Shown here: positions 36,889-45,256 of the stretch, piece by piece
How the letters are laid out: each line of letters opens with the position of its first letter
Numbering within the stretch: position 1 is the first letter of the stretch
Assembly (NCBI GenBank): GCA_000436795.1
Contig: HF993166.1
Coordinates: forward strand, 1 to 61,934
Reading direction: 5' to 3'
Origin: Bacteroides sp. CAG:1076
GTDB lineage: Bacteria; Bacteroidota; Bacteroidia; Bacteroidales; Bacteroidaceae
DNA length: 61,934 nt
The notes under the pieces: generated by a model
The model's input: the letters and a program-made list of their open reading frames with translations, nothing else
Database searches by the model: none
What the model was told of the DNA's origin: nothing
Translations under genes and position numbers: made by a program

Positions 36889-38034
36889 ATGAAAACTTTA
36901 AATACAATTCAACTTCTGATAGGTTTTCTGTTTTTCTTCCTGACCGGGTGTAAAAACGCAGAAGAATTAAGCCACCTGATCTACATGACAGGAACAGAAA
37001 AGACTACAGTCAGCAGAGTAACAATTGATGGACCGCAAAGCTTTGGTGTTAGCGCTACTTGTACAGCTAAAGCGGAACAAGATTTACGAGTTTCTTTCAG
37101 AATAGATAACTCGTTAGTCGATAAATATAACAGTGAAAAAGGTACTAATTACAAAGTTCTTCCGGAACAATGTTATAACCTGGAAAAAAGCGAATCTGTC
37201 ATCAAACAAGGTTCTTGTGTATCAACTCCTGTCATGTTTAATCTTACTACAACAGAAGGAATGGAAGACGGAGCAGTCTACCTTGTACCAATTTCGTTAG
37301 CTTCGGCCGAGGGATACCCTATATTGGAATCTTGTCGAACAAACTATATCGTGATTAACCGTACTATCATCACCAAAGTTCTGTCGCTGTCTGGAGGACG
37401 TTCATTGAATGTACCTAATTTTACAAAAGATCCTTCTTTGCAAAGCATTCCACAAATAACAATGGAATGCCGTGTGAAAGTTAACAGTTTCTGTAATTCA
37501 GACCCATATATTAGCTCCATCATGGGTATTGAATATGCCGAAAACTTCTTGTTACGTTTTGGTGATGTTACTATTAAAAACAATCAGTTCCAGGTTACAG
37601 CTAAAGACCAGGTAACTCCTGAAATGACATTCGATACAGGAAAATGGTATCACCTTGCCGTTGTCTTTGATGGAAACCAGTTCATCGTATATGTAAATGG
37701 TGAAGTAGCAGCAACCAAACAAGCAACCAGAGGACCTGTTAATTTATATGATGGAGGAGACTTCCATTTTGGATTCTCATATAATGGACGTTTCTTAGAT
37801 GGATTTATCAGTGAAGCACGTATCTGGACCAGACCACTTTCACAAGTTGAAATTCAGGAAAATATGTGTTATGTACAGCCTGATTCAGAAGGCCTACTGG
37901 CATATTGGAGATTTAACGACGGAGACCCGAAAACGGCTAAAGACTTTACAGGTCATGGATATGATGCACAAATCAAAACAGGTAATACTTTAGAATGGGC
38001 TGATGGTATTAAATGCCCAGAACCACAAAACTAA
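36889..38034 (+). CDS. Surface lipoprotein with DUF1735-like and LamG-like domains
   Basis: A 381-aa lipoprotein (lipobox LTGC, Cys21). The N-terminal half (about 30-155) resembles DUF1735, an immunoglobulin-like domain frequent in PUL binding proteins. The C-terminal half (about 165-370) is a concanavalin A/LamG-like jelly roll with WYHLAVVFDGNQFIVYVNGE and DGFISEARIWTRPLSQVEIQENM. It has no catalytic motif, and by position in the PUL it is probably a surface glycan-binding protein. It lies 11 nt after the GH18 gene and 7 nt before the next lipoprotein gene. Confidence 0.85.
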   Translation: MKTLNTIQLLIGFLFFFLTGCKNAEELSHLIYMTGTEKTTVSRVTIDGPQSFGVSATCTAKAEQDLRVSFRIDNSLVDKYNSEKGTNYKVLPEQCYNLEKSESVIKQGSCVSTPVMFNLTTTEGMEDGAVYLVPISLASAEGYPILESCRTNYIVINRTIITKVLSLSGGRSLNVPNFTKDPSLQSIPQITMECRVKVNSFCNSDPYISSIMGIEYAENFLLRFGDVTIKNNQFQVTAKDQVTPEMTFDTGKWYHLAVVFDGNQFIVYVNGEVAATKQATRGPVNLYDGGDFHFGFSYNGRFLDGFISEARIWTRPLSQVEIQENMCYVQPDSEGLLAYWRFNDGDPKTAKDFTGHGYDAQIKTGNTLEWADGIKCPEPQN

Positions 38035-38041
38035 CATCAAC

Positions 38042-38992
38042 ATGAAAATAACTTATCAACTTATATTGATGATATTCCTGCTGGCAGGAATATCATCTGG
38101 ATTATCATCATGTAAAGATGATGAATCGTCAGAGAATGAATGGAATGCCACATATGTCTACATTCAACGAAATGATTATTTAGTTCTCAACAACTCTACA
38201 TTTACTCTAAAACACTCTCCCGGTGGAATTGCCGGAAATGTAGAAATAACTTTTAAGCTGAAAGTTCAGAAGCCTGCAGCTAAAGATATTACAGGTATAC
38301 TTCAGGTTTCCGGTACAGGTGACATCCCTCTATCTGCATTCAGCTTAAATACAGATCAGCCTGTCATCAAAGCTGGTGAAACGGAATCGGAAGATATCAT
38401 ATTATCATTGTCTGATACTGGTAAGGAAGAACTTGCTCAGACTCATGATTTATTAAGTGGAGAATTCAAAATTCAGCTTGTCAACCTACAAACTGAAAAT
38501 GCAAATACCATGATAAGCACCAATTCTGCACTTACATCAATTGCATTCTCATTAACCAAGCAAGAATACTCAATAAATAACCTGGAAAAAGGAACGCCTG
38601 AAAACAGTCATTTAATGGACCGCACTTCATGGTATGTACAAGTAGATCCCGCAGCGCAAGGAAATGCAACAAATGTAATTGATGGAAATGTTTATTCAGA
38701 TATTGCTCAGGACAATGCTGGATTCTGGATCACAATTGATTTCCAGACTCCTAAAACAATAACCGGTATAGTCACCAACCATTGGGGAAATGCTTACTGC
38801 CCGACTCAAATAGAACTATTTACTTCGGATAACGGTACAGAATGGAAGACTATGGGAACACTTGATGTACAAGAAAGTATCCAGTATGTCAAATTCATAA
38901 GTTCCGTAACCACCAGACATTTAAAATATCAAATAGTTAAATACCCAATCCGAGTAGACGTCACCGAAATCAATGTTTATGAGGCGAACTGA
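38042..38992 (+). CDS. Surface lipoprotein with DUF1735-like and F5/8 type C (discoidin) domains
   Basis: A 316-aa lipoprotein (lipobox LSSC, Cys24). The N-terminal part (about 35-190) is DUF1735-like, and the C-terminal part (about 195-316) is an F5/8 type C sugar-binding domain (SWYVQVDPAAQGNATNVIDG, WITIDFQTPKTITGI, RHLKYQIV). Probably a second surface glycan-binding protein of the GH18 PUL. The ATG at 38042 is chosen over an earlier in-frame start (38003), which would overlap the preceding gene and hide the signal peptide. It is the last gene before the PUL terminator. Confidence 0.85.
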   Translation: MKITYQLILMIFLLAGISSGLSSCKDDESSENEWNATYVYIQRNDYLVLNNSTFTLKHSPGGIAGNVEITFKLKVQKPAAKDITGILQVSGTGDIPLSAFSLNTDQPVIKAGETESEDIILSLSDTGKEELAQTHDLLSGEFKIQLVNLQTENANTMISTNSALTSIAFSLTKQEYSINNLEKGTPENSHLMDRTSWYVQVDPAAQGNATNVIDGNVYSDIAQDNAGFWITIDFQTPKTITGIVTNHWGNAYCPTQIELFTSDNGTEWKTMGTLDVQESIQYVKFISSVTTRHLKYQIVKYPIRVDVTEINVYEAN

Positions 38993-39065
38993 CAATCAGG
39001 TAATATAATAGCTTGATATGTATGCCCGAATACGATGACATACTAAAAAAATCATAACAAAAGAG

Positions 39066-39114
39066 AAAAGCCATATCGAAACGGTTATTTTAGGTTTTGA
39101 TATGGCTTTTTTGT
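39066..39114 (+). terminator. Terminator of the GH18 PUL
   Basis: Perfect 12-base arms 39066-39077 and 39099-39110 followed by TTTTTTG. Ends the SusC-SusD-GH18-binding protein transcript 74 nt past the last stop codon. Confidence 0.88.
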
Positions 39115-39221
39115 ATCTTAAAACGATTTATGGCCTATAAATCAGAATCTGATAAACACTTACAAACGTACCCTCCTGGAAAAATTAAAAGAGGCTCTTA
39201 GCAAAAGACAAAAAGAATGAC

Positions 39222-39229
39222 TAACTTTG
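39222..39229 (+). promoter_or_regulatory. -7 box for ychF
   Basis: TAACTTTG, a full TAnnTTTG match, 45 nt ahead of the ychF ATG. Confidence 0.55.
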
Positions 39230-39274
39230 CAAGCCGAAATATACTGATAATTAATAAGGAAATAATATAAGCTT

Positions 39275-40378
39275 ATGGCATTACAATGTGGTATCGTCGG
39301 TTTGCCTAACGTAGGAAAATCGACCCTTTTCAACTGTTTATCGAACGCAAAAGCTCAAGCAGCCAACTTCCCTTTCTGTACGATAGAACCGAATGTGGGT
39401 GTCATCACAGTTCCAGATGAACGCTTGAACAAACTGGCAGAACTGGTTATCCCCGACCGTATCGTACCTACTACTGTAGAAATTGTAGATATTGCCGGAC
39501 TGGTAAAAGGTGCAAGTAAAGGTGAAGGACTCGGTAATAAGTTCCTTGCCAACATTCGTGAAACAGATGCTATTCTTCACGTCTTACGCTGTTTTGATGA
39601 TGACAATGTAACACACGTAGACGGTAGCGTAAATCCTGTCCGCGATAAAGAAATCATCGATACAGAACTTCAGCTGAAGGACCTCGAAACAATAGAAAGC
39701 CGTATTCAGAAAGTACAGAAGCAGGCTCAGACCGGAGGTGATAAACTGGCTAAACAAACTTACGAAGTATTAGTACGTTATCGTGATGCACTGTTGCAAG
39801 GAAAATCAGCACGTACCGTACAGTTTGAAACAAAGGATGAACAAAAGATCGCTCACGATTTATTCTTACTGACTTCTAAACCTGTAATGTATGTTTGCAA
39901 TGTCGATGAAGCCAGTGCTGTAACAGGAAATAAGTATGTAGATCAAGTACGTGAGGCCGTAAAAGAAGAAGGAGCTGAAATCCTGATTGTTGCAGCTAAG
40001 ACTGAAGCCGACATTGCTGAATTGGAAACATATGAAGACCGACAGATGTTCTTGCAAGAAGTAGGACTTAAAGAGTCGGGAGTAAGCCGTCTGATCCGTT
40101 CTGCTTACAACTTGCTGAACTTGGAAACCTACTTTACAGCCGGTAAAATGGAAGTCCGCGCCTGGACATTCCATAAAGGATGGAAAGCTCCTCAGTGTGC
40201 CGGAGTTATCCACACCGACTTCGAAAAAGGCTTTATCCGTGCAGAAGTCATCAAGTACGATGATTTTATCAAATATGGCTCGGAAGCTGCTGTTCGCGAA
40301 GCCGGTAAGCTGAATGTAGAAGGAAAAGATTATGTCGTAGAAGACGGAGATATTATGCACTTCCGTTTCAACGTATAA
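39275..40378 (+). CDS. ychF: Redox-regulated ATPase/GTPase YchF (Obg family)
   Basis: Universally conserved P-loop NTPase that binds ribosomes and, in characterised members, prefers ATP over GTP. The P-loop GLPNVGKST lies at residues 9-17, the switch region has VDIAGLVKGASKGEGLGNKFL, and the C-terminal TGS domain ends with VEDGDIMHFRFNV. At 367 aa it is full length. It has its own promoter and terminator and no functional link to the neighbouring PUL. Confidence 0.96.
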   Translation: MALQCGIVGLPNVGKSTLFNCLSNAKAQAANFPFCTIEPNVGVITVPDERLNKLAELVIPDRIVPTTVEIVDIAGLVKGASKGEGLGNKFLANIRETDAILHVLRCFDDDNVTHVDGSVNPVRDKEIIDTELQLKDLETIESRIQKVQKQAQTGGDKLAKQTYEVLVRYRDALLQGKSARTVQFETKDEQKIAHDLFLLTSKPVMYVCNVDEASAVTGNKYVDQVREAVKEEGAEILIVAAKTEADIAELETYEDRQMFLQEVGLKESGVSRLIRSAYNLLNLETYFTAGKMEVRAWTFHKGWKAPQCAGVIHTDFEKGFIRAEVIKYDDFIKYGSEAAVREAGKLNVEGKDYVVEDGDIMHFRFNV

Positions 40379-40408
40379 TAACATACCCATCATAGGAAAT
40401 TAAACCTT

Positions 40409-40447
40409 AATAAATCGGTCGCTGTCGAGCGTCCGATTTATTTTTTA
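40409..40447 (+). terminator. Terminator of ychF
   Basis: Perfect 10-base arms 40409-40418 and 40433-40442, with an inner CGC/GCG pairing, followed by TTTTT. It lies 31 nt past the stop codon and only 19 nt ahead of the panE-like ATG. Confidence 0.85.
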
Positions 40448-40465
40448 ACCCTAAAACAATAAACC

Positions 40466-41377
40466 ATGAACTATCTTATTATAGGTACCGGCGGTGTAGG
40501 AGGAAGTATCGCCGGATTTCTTGCACTGGCAGGAAAAGATGTAACATGTATCGCACGGGGAAAACATCTCGAAAGTATCCGCAACCAGGGACTTCATCTG
40601 AAATCGGATCTCAAAGGTGAACATTATCTGAAAGTTAACGCTTATACGGCCGAAGAATATCAAGGAAAAGCGGATGTCATTTTTGTCTGCGTCAAAGGAT
40701 ATTCCATCGACTCAGTCAAAGAAGTAATAAAACGCGCTGCCAATCCTCATACTTTGGTTATTCCTATATTAAATGTTTATGGTACAGGGCCACGCATCGG
40801 TCGTCTTACTCCCGAAGTAACTGTTCTTGATGGTTGTATCTACATAGTAGGCTTTGTTTCAGGAGAAGGAGAAATTACTCAAATGGGAAGTATCTTTCGC
40901 CTGGTTGTTGGTGCACGGCCAGAACAAGGAGTTAGTCAGGAACGTATTGAAGCCATCGCAGCAGATGTAAGAAATTGCGGTATCAAAGTTGATGTTTCCG
41001 ATGATATTAACCGCGATACATTCATCAAATGGGCATTTATCTCAGCCATGGCATGTACAGGAGCCTACCACAATGTACCAATGGGAGAAGTACAACACGA
41101 AGGTGAAGTACGTAATACTTTTATCGGACTATCACAAGAAAGTGCAGCAATCGGACGAGAAATGGGAATTACTTATCCAGAAGATCCTGTATCTTATAAC
41201 CTGAAAGTAATAGATAAACTCGACCCCCACAGCACTGCATCAATGCAAAAAGACCTTGCACGCGGACATGAGTCAGAGATACAAGGTATGCTGTTCGATA
41301 TGATCAATTTGGGAGAACGCTTAGGTCTGCCTATGCCTACTTATCAAAAAGTAGCTCTAAAATTCAAAAATATATGA
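40466..41377 (+). CDS. panE: Ketopantoate reductase family protein (ApbA/PanE)
   Basis: NADPH-dependent 2-dehydropantoate 2-reductase family, the step before pantothenate formation. The N-terminal Rossmann motif is GTGGVGG (residues 7-13), followed by [10 protein letters not shown]. The C-terminal helical domain with [27 protein letters not shown] and [12 protein letters not shown] carries the family's catalytic and substrate-binding positions. 303 aa, complete. The ApbA family includes members with other 2-oxoacid substrates, so pantoate is likely but not proven. Its stop codon overlaps the start of the CAT-like gene (ATGA). Confidence 0.87.
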   Translation: MNYLIIGTGGVGGSIAGFLALAGKDVTCIARGKHLESIRNQGLHLKSDLKGEHYLKVNAYTAEEYQGKADVIFVCVKGYSIDSVKEVIKRAANPHTLVIPILNVYGTGPRIGRLTPEVTVLDGCIYIVGFVSGEGEITQMGSIFRLVVGARPEQGVSQERIEAIAADVRNCGIKVDVSDDINRDTFIKWAFISAMACTGAYHNVPMGEVQHEGEVRNTFIGLSQESAAIGREMGITYPEDPVSYNLKVIDKLDPHSTASMQKDLARGHESEIQGMLFDMINLGERLGLPMPTYQKVALKFKNI

Positions 41378-42030
41378 AACATATCGTAAATATAGAAACT
41401 TGGGAGCGGAAAAACAATTATAATTTCTTCCGTGGATTTGCCAATTCATGGATTTCAATAACCAGTGAAGTCGATTGTACCGAAGCATATAACCATGCCA
41501 AAGCCAATGGAAAATCATTCTTTCTATATTACCTTTATGCCATATTACGGGCAGCCAATGAAATAAAGGAATTCCGTTATAGGTGGGATAAAAACGGACA
41601 AGTGGTCTACCACGATACAGTAGATGTCATTTCCCCTATTGCAGTACCCGGCAAAACATTTTATACAGTACGTATCCCCTATCACGTCGATTTCAAAAGT
41701 TTTTATGCAGAAGCCAGGCAGATTGTCACTTCCATACCAGAAGATGGTGATCCATATGGTACCGACAAAAATATATATGAAAAAGGAGAATTCGATGTGA
41801 TCTTGCTAAGTGCTACTCCAAAGCTTTATTTCACCTCAATTACCTATACCCAACAAGAAGTAGGACATCCTTTGGACTACCCCCTAATGAATGCAGGAAA
41901 AGCCATTCTACGTGAGGGCAAACGCATCATGCCTATCGCCCTGACTGTAAGTCATGCATTTACAGACGGAGCACATATTTCGCTTTTCTTTGAAAAGGTA
42001 GAATTATACCTTAATGAAATTTGTAAATAA
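41374..42030 (+). CDS. CAT-like acyltransferase
   Basis: A 218-aa protein with the chloramphenicol acetyltransferase fold. The catalytic motif HAFTDG is present (His194, Asp198), at the position and length of classical CAT proteins, and the N-terminus ([16 protein letters not shown]) matches the family. Many chromosomal CAT-like proteins of Bacteroidota have no known role in resistance, so an endogenous acetyl-CoA-dependent substrate is equally possible. The ATG overlaps the panE stop codon, so the two are probably translated together, which argues against a recently captured resistance gene. Confidence 0.83.
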   Translation: MKHIVNIETWERKNNYNFFRGFANSWISITSEVDCTEAYNHAKANGKSFFLYYLYAILRAANEIKEFRYRWDKNGQVVYHDTVDVISPIAVPGKTFYTVRIPYHVDFKSFYAEARQIVTSIPEDGDPYGTDKNIYEKGEFDVILLSATPKLYFTSITYTQQEVGHPLDYPLMNAGKAILREGKRIMPIALTVSHAFTDGAHISLFFEKVELYLNEICK

Positions 42031-42039
42031 TTGTATGAA

Positions 42040-42109
42040 AAAATGACGGAACTTCATCTATTTGCCCGATTTTGACTTAGCAGTAATCGCTCAAGTAGAT
42101 GAAGTTCCG
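42040..42109. terminator. Hairpin between convergent CAT-like gene and rdgB
   Basis: Perfect 14-bp arms 42047-42060 and 42096-42109 around a 35-nt loop. On the minus strand a T-tract follows (CATTTTTTC), which makes it the rdgB terminator. On the plus strand the tract is weak, but the stem could still stop the CAT-like transcript. Confidence 0.75.
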
Positions 42110-42123
42110 CAATCTATCTGCAT

Positions 42124-42708
42124 TTATTCCTGGCTCAAGTAATCACACAACTTTTGTGTAGCCCGTGCCCGATGGCTGATTTTATTTTTCTCTTCACTGC
42201 CCATTTCAGCAAATGTTTCGGTATATCCTTCAGGAACAAATACCGGATCATAACCAAATCCCGAACAGCCACGTTTTTTTTCGATTATTTCGCCTTTCAC
42301 AATACCTTCGAAGAGATGTTCTGCTCCTCCCTCAATCAAGCAAATAGCCGTACGAAATTGCGCCTTACGATTAGTTTTTCCATCCAACTCTGCAAGTAAC
42401 TTTTTCATATTAGCTTCCGAATCATGTCCTTCTCCTCCGGCATAACGTGCCGAATATACTCCTGGAGCACCCCCCAAAGCCTCTACTTCCAAGCCCGTGT
42501 CATCAGCAAAACAATCCAAACCGAAGTTCTTATAAATATATTCTGCTTTCAAAGCGGCATTTCCTTCCAGCGTATCTGCCGTTTCCGGAATATCAGCCTC
42601 GCAGTGAATGTCTTTCAGACTCAGTACTTCTACCTTATCCCCCAATATGGCACGTATCTCATCCAATTTGTGAGCATTATTCGTAGCAAAAACCAGTTTC
42701 TTTTTCAT
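42124..42708 (-). CDS. rdgB: Non-canonical purine NTP pyrophosphatase (RdgB/HAM1)
   Basis: House-cleaning enzyme hydrolysing ITP, dITP and XTP to monophosphates so that they are not built into nucleic acids. The N-terminal [12 protein letters not shown] is the substrate-binding T/SxNxxK region. [25 protein letters not shown] and [15 protein letters not shown] are family signatures, and the C-terminus has the SHRARA motif. 194 aa from the ATG at 42708; two codons upstream the frame opens with TTG, which is less likely. A perfect -7 box lies 38 nt upstream. Confidence 0.95.
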   Translation of the reverse strand: MKKKLVFATNNAHKLDEIRAILGDKVEVLSLKDIHCEADIPETADTLEGNAALKAEYIYKNFGLDCFADDTGLEVEALGGAPGVYSARYAGGEGHDSEANMKKLLAELDGKTNRKAQFRTAICLIEGGAEHLFEGIVKGEIIEKKRGCSGFGYDPVFVPEGYTETFAEMGSEEKNKISHRARATQKLCDYLSQE

Positions 42709-42745
42709 AATCAATAATCTGCTCTGTTATACTTCATTTTCTGCA

Positions 42746-42753
42746 CAAAGATA
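42746..42753 (-). promoter_or_regulatory. -7 box for rdgB
   Basis: The minus strand reads TATCTTTG, a full TAnnTTTG match, 37 nt ahead of the ATG at 42708. Confidence 0.6.
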
Positions 42754-42830
42754 CACATACTCAAGCAACCAGCCGCTACTTCACACCAGCTATTTCCTGC
42801 ATAACCTTAGCAAACCTCTCTCCTTCTATA

Positions 42831-42870
42831 CAAAAAAAGCCCGGCTCCCAATATCGGAAACCGGACTTTT
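42831..42870 (-). terminator. Terminator of the GH2-GH20 operon
   Basis: Ten-base arms 42835-42844 and 42861-42870 with one mismatch; on the minus strand the stem runs into TTTTTTTG. It starts 18 nt past the GH20 stop codon. Confidence 0.8.
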
Positions 42871-42888
42871 ACGTGTAATCAGCCTATA

Positions 42889-45225
42889 TTAATTCAAAAT
42901 AATTTCATCTACAAACAAATATCCAGGCTTACCTTTTCCTCCATGCCATGCCGGAATACTCTTTTCCGAAAGTGCTTTTACTTTGACATACCGAGTTTTT
43001 ACCGGAGTAAATGTCAATGTATGCTCATAAATCTGATTCGGATCAGTTTCTTTCATTGCCGGATAAGTTTCAGAAGCTACTTGCTTGAATGTCTGGTTAT
43101 CATCCGAAACCTCTACCGAAATACCTCTGGCATCGAATATCCAATCACCCTTCTCCACGCAAGCATGCAAAGTCATTGAACTGATTTCCGTTGCTTCTTT
43201 CAAGTCGATAACAGCTTCCAGATCATTTTCATAGAAAGCAATCCAACGTCCTGTCTTATAATTACGGTTACCAATCATGCCGTCTACCAGTGTAGTAGCT
43301 CCATTATACTCGTATGCTTTATTGATTGGTTGCAGCATTGTAATCGGTTTGGCTGTAGCCTTACTGAAAGAAATACTATCGCAGGTAATACGTGAACTTC
43401 CTTCCGGACGAATAGCAGCCATACGTAAAACACAAGCCTTATCAATAGCCAGACCATTCTCATACTTCAACGAAGCAGCTGTCGGTTCCGTTCCATCAAG
43501 TGTATAGTATACTGGAGCATCATCGATAGTATATGCATTGACATCCAACTTGCCAGTTTCCTGATTAGGAACAATGTTTACATTCACGTCAAAAATGTGA
43601 GTGGCGTAATTCCAGCCCTTCAACTGGTAAATCTTCGTCAGACGAGCTGTACGTTTCAGGAATCCCGCATAATCTTTCTTCTTATCAGGAGCACTCCATT
43701 GTGTTTCACAAAGAGCAGCCATACGAGGCAGTACCATATATTGTGCCTGCGCAAAAGTCGGAATATATTCAGTCCACAGATTAGCCTGTACACCCGTAAT
43801 ATATTTTTGTTCTTCGGGAGTCAAGTCTGCAGGCATCGGTTCATAACTATATACTCGTTCCATTGGAAGATATCCTCCGATAGCCAGTGGTTCGTGATCA
43901 GTATCCTTAGCTTGATAATAATCGAAATACAAATAAGTATTCGGAGTCATAATAACATTATGTTTCTGACGTGCAGCCTCAATGCCACCAGCTTCACCTC
44001 TCCACGACATAACAGTGGCGTTAGGAGCCAGACCACCTTCCAAGATTTCGTCCCATCCGATAATGTTGCGTCCGTGTTCATTCAGGAATTTTTCGGCTTC
44101 TTTGATGACGTAACTCTGCAAATATTCTTCTTTCGAATGCTTGTCATCACCCTTAATACCTAAGGCTTTAATTCTTGCCTGACACTTCGGACACGTCTTC
44201 CATTTATCCTTCGGACATTCATCACCGCCTACGTGAATGTATTGTGACGGGAAAATATCGATAATCTCAGCCAGCACATCCTTAATGAACTGAATAGTCT
44301 TGTCGTTTCCTGCACAAAGCACATTATCGGAAACACCCCACATAGTCCACACATTATACGGACCACCTGTACATCCCAGTTCTGGATAAGCAGCCAGTGC
44401 AGCCTGCATATGTCCAGGAAGGTCTATTTCAGGAATGACGGTAATATAGCGTTCAGCCGCATAAGCTACAATTTCTTTAGCCTGCTCCTGAGTATAGAAA
44501 CCCCCATAAGGCTTTCCATCATATTTACCCGAATTACGTCCGATAACTGTTTCAGCACGTTTTGAGCCGATTTCCGTCAACTTCGGATATTTCTTGATTT
44601 CGATACGCCAACCTTGATCTTCGGAAAGATGCCAATGGAAACGGTTGATATTATGCAGAGCAAGCATATCAATGTATGTCTTGATCTCGTCTACGGTAAA
44701 CATATGGCGACCTACATCGAGCATCATACCACGATAGCTGAAACGCGGGCTGTCATTGATTTCAACAGCAGGCAGTTCAATTGCCCCACCTCCTTCATGT
44801 ACAGAAACCGATTTACGTAATGTCTGAATACCATAGAATACACCAGCTTCAGAAGGAGCAGTAATCACCACCTTCTTACCGTCTACAGTCAAGCGGTATG
44901 CTTCCGGCGAATTAGCCTCCAGTCCCAGTTTCAGTACAATTCCGCTTTCTTTATCACCTTCCTGTACCTTCAGGTCAATACCGGTTTGTTCTTTAATAAA
45001 AGAAGCCAGAAACTCAGCATTCTTTTTCATTTTTTCATTACCGGCTGTGTAATAAATTGTTTCTCCACTTTTCAGCAGGAAGCCACTTTGTTGAGGAGTT
45101 GTAATCTCCAGAGGCATAGGCACTATCTGATAATCAGCTACAGCCGCCGGCTTTTCCGAACACGACGCAACCAACATTCCAGCAAACGCCAACCCCAAGC
45201 AATTTAATTTTGAGAATGGTTTCAT
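42889..45225 (-). CDS. GH20 beta-N-acetylhexosaminidase lipoprotein
   Basis: A 778-aa exo-acting hexosaminidase removing terminal beta-GlcNAc or GalNAc. Lipobox VASC (Cys22) anchors it. Domains in order: GH20 N-terminal alpha/beta domain (about 30-160), the GH20 barrel (about 163-520) with the catalytic pair Asp335-Glu336 in HVGGDE, a chitobiase-type C-terminal segment (about 575-640, PVYYTLDGTEPT), and a discoidin-like F5/8 region (about 650-778). All active-site motifs are intact. It lies 31 nt downstream of the GH2 mannosidase gene in the same leftward unit, so the two are likely co-expressed to trim N-glycan-derived oligosaccharides. Confidence 0.94.
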   Translation of the reverse strand: MKPFSKLNCLGLAFAGMLVASCSEKPAAVADYQIVPMPLEITTPQQSGFLLKSGETIYYTAGNEKMKKNAEFLASFIKEQTGIDLKVQEGDKESGIVLKLGLEANSPEAYRLTVDGKKVVITAPSEAGVFYGIQTLRKSVSVHEGGGAIELPAVEINDSPRFSYRGMMLDVGRHMFTVDEIKTYIDMLALHNINRFHWHLSEDQGWRIEIKKYPKLTEIGSKRAETVIGRNSGKYDGKPYGGFYTQEQAKEIVAYAAERYITVIPEIDLPGHMQAALAAYPELGCTGGPYNVWTMWGVSDNVLCAGNDKTIQFIKDVLAEIIDIFPSQYIHVGGDECPKDKWKTCPKCQARIKALGIKGDDKHSKEEYLQSYVIKEAEKFLNEHGRNIIGWDEILEGGLAPNATVMSWRGEAGGIEAARQKHNVIMTPNTYLYFDYYQAKDTDHEPLAIGGYLPMERVYSYEPMPADLTPEEQKYITGVQANLWTEYIPTFAQAQYMVLPRMAALCETQWSAPDKKKDYAGFLKRTARLTKIYQLKGWNYATHIFDVNVNIVPNQETGKLDVNAYTIDDAPVYYTLDGTEPTAASLKYENGLAIDKACVLRMAAIRPEGSSRITCDSISFSKATAKPITMLQPINKAYEYNGATTLVDGMIGNRNYKTGRWIAFYENDLEAVIDLKEATEISSMTLHACVEKGDWIFDARGISVEVSDDNQTFKQVASETYPAMKETDPNQIYEHTLTFTPVKTRYVKVKALSEKSIPAWHGGKGKPGYLFVDEIILN

Positions 45226-45256
45226 AAAAGTTAAATATAAAGGTTAGTATTAATAA

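Noticed and set aside
41374..42030. Mobile chloramphenicol-resistance gene
   Set aside because: The CAT-like gene is coupled to panE by start/stop overlap, has no adjacent insertion sequence or integrase, and its composition matches its neighbours.
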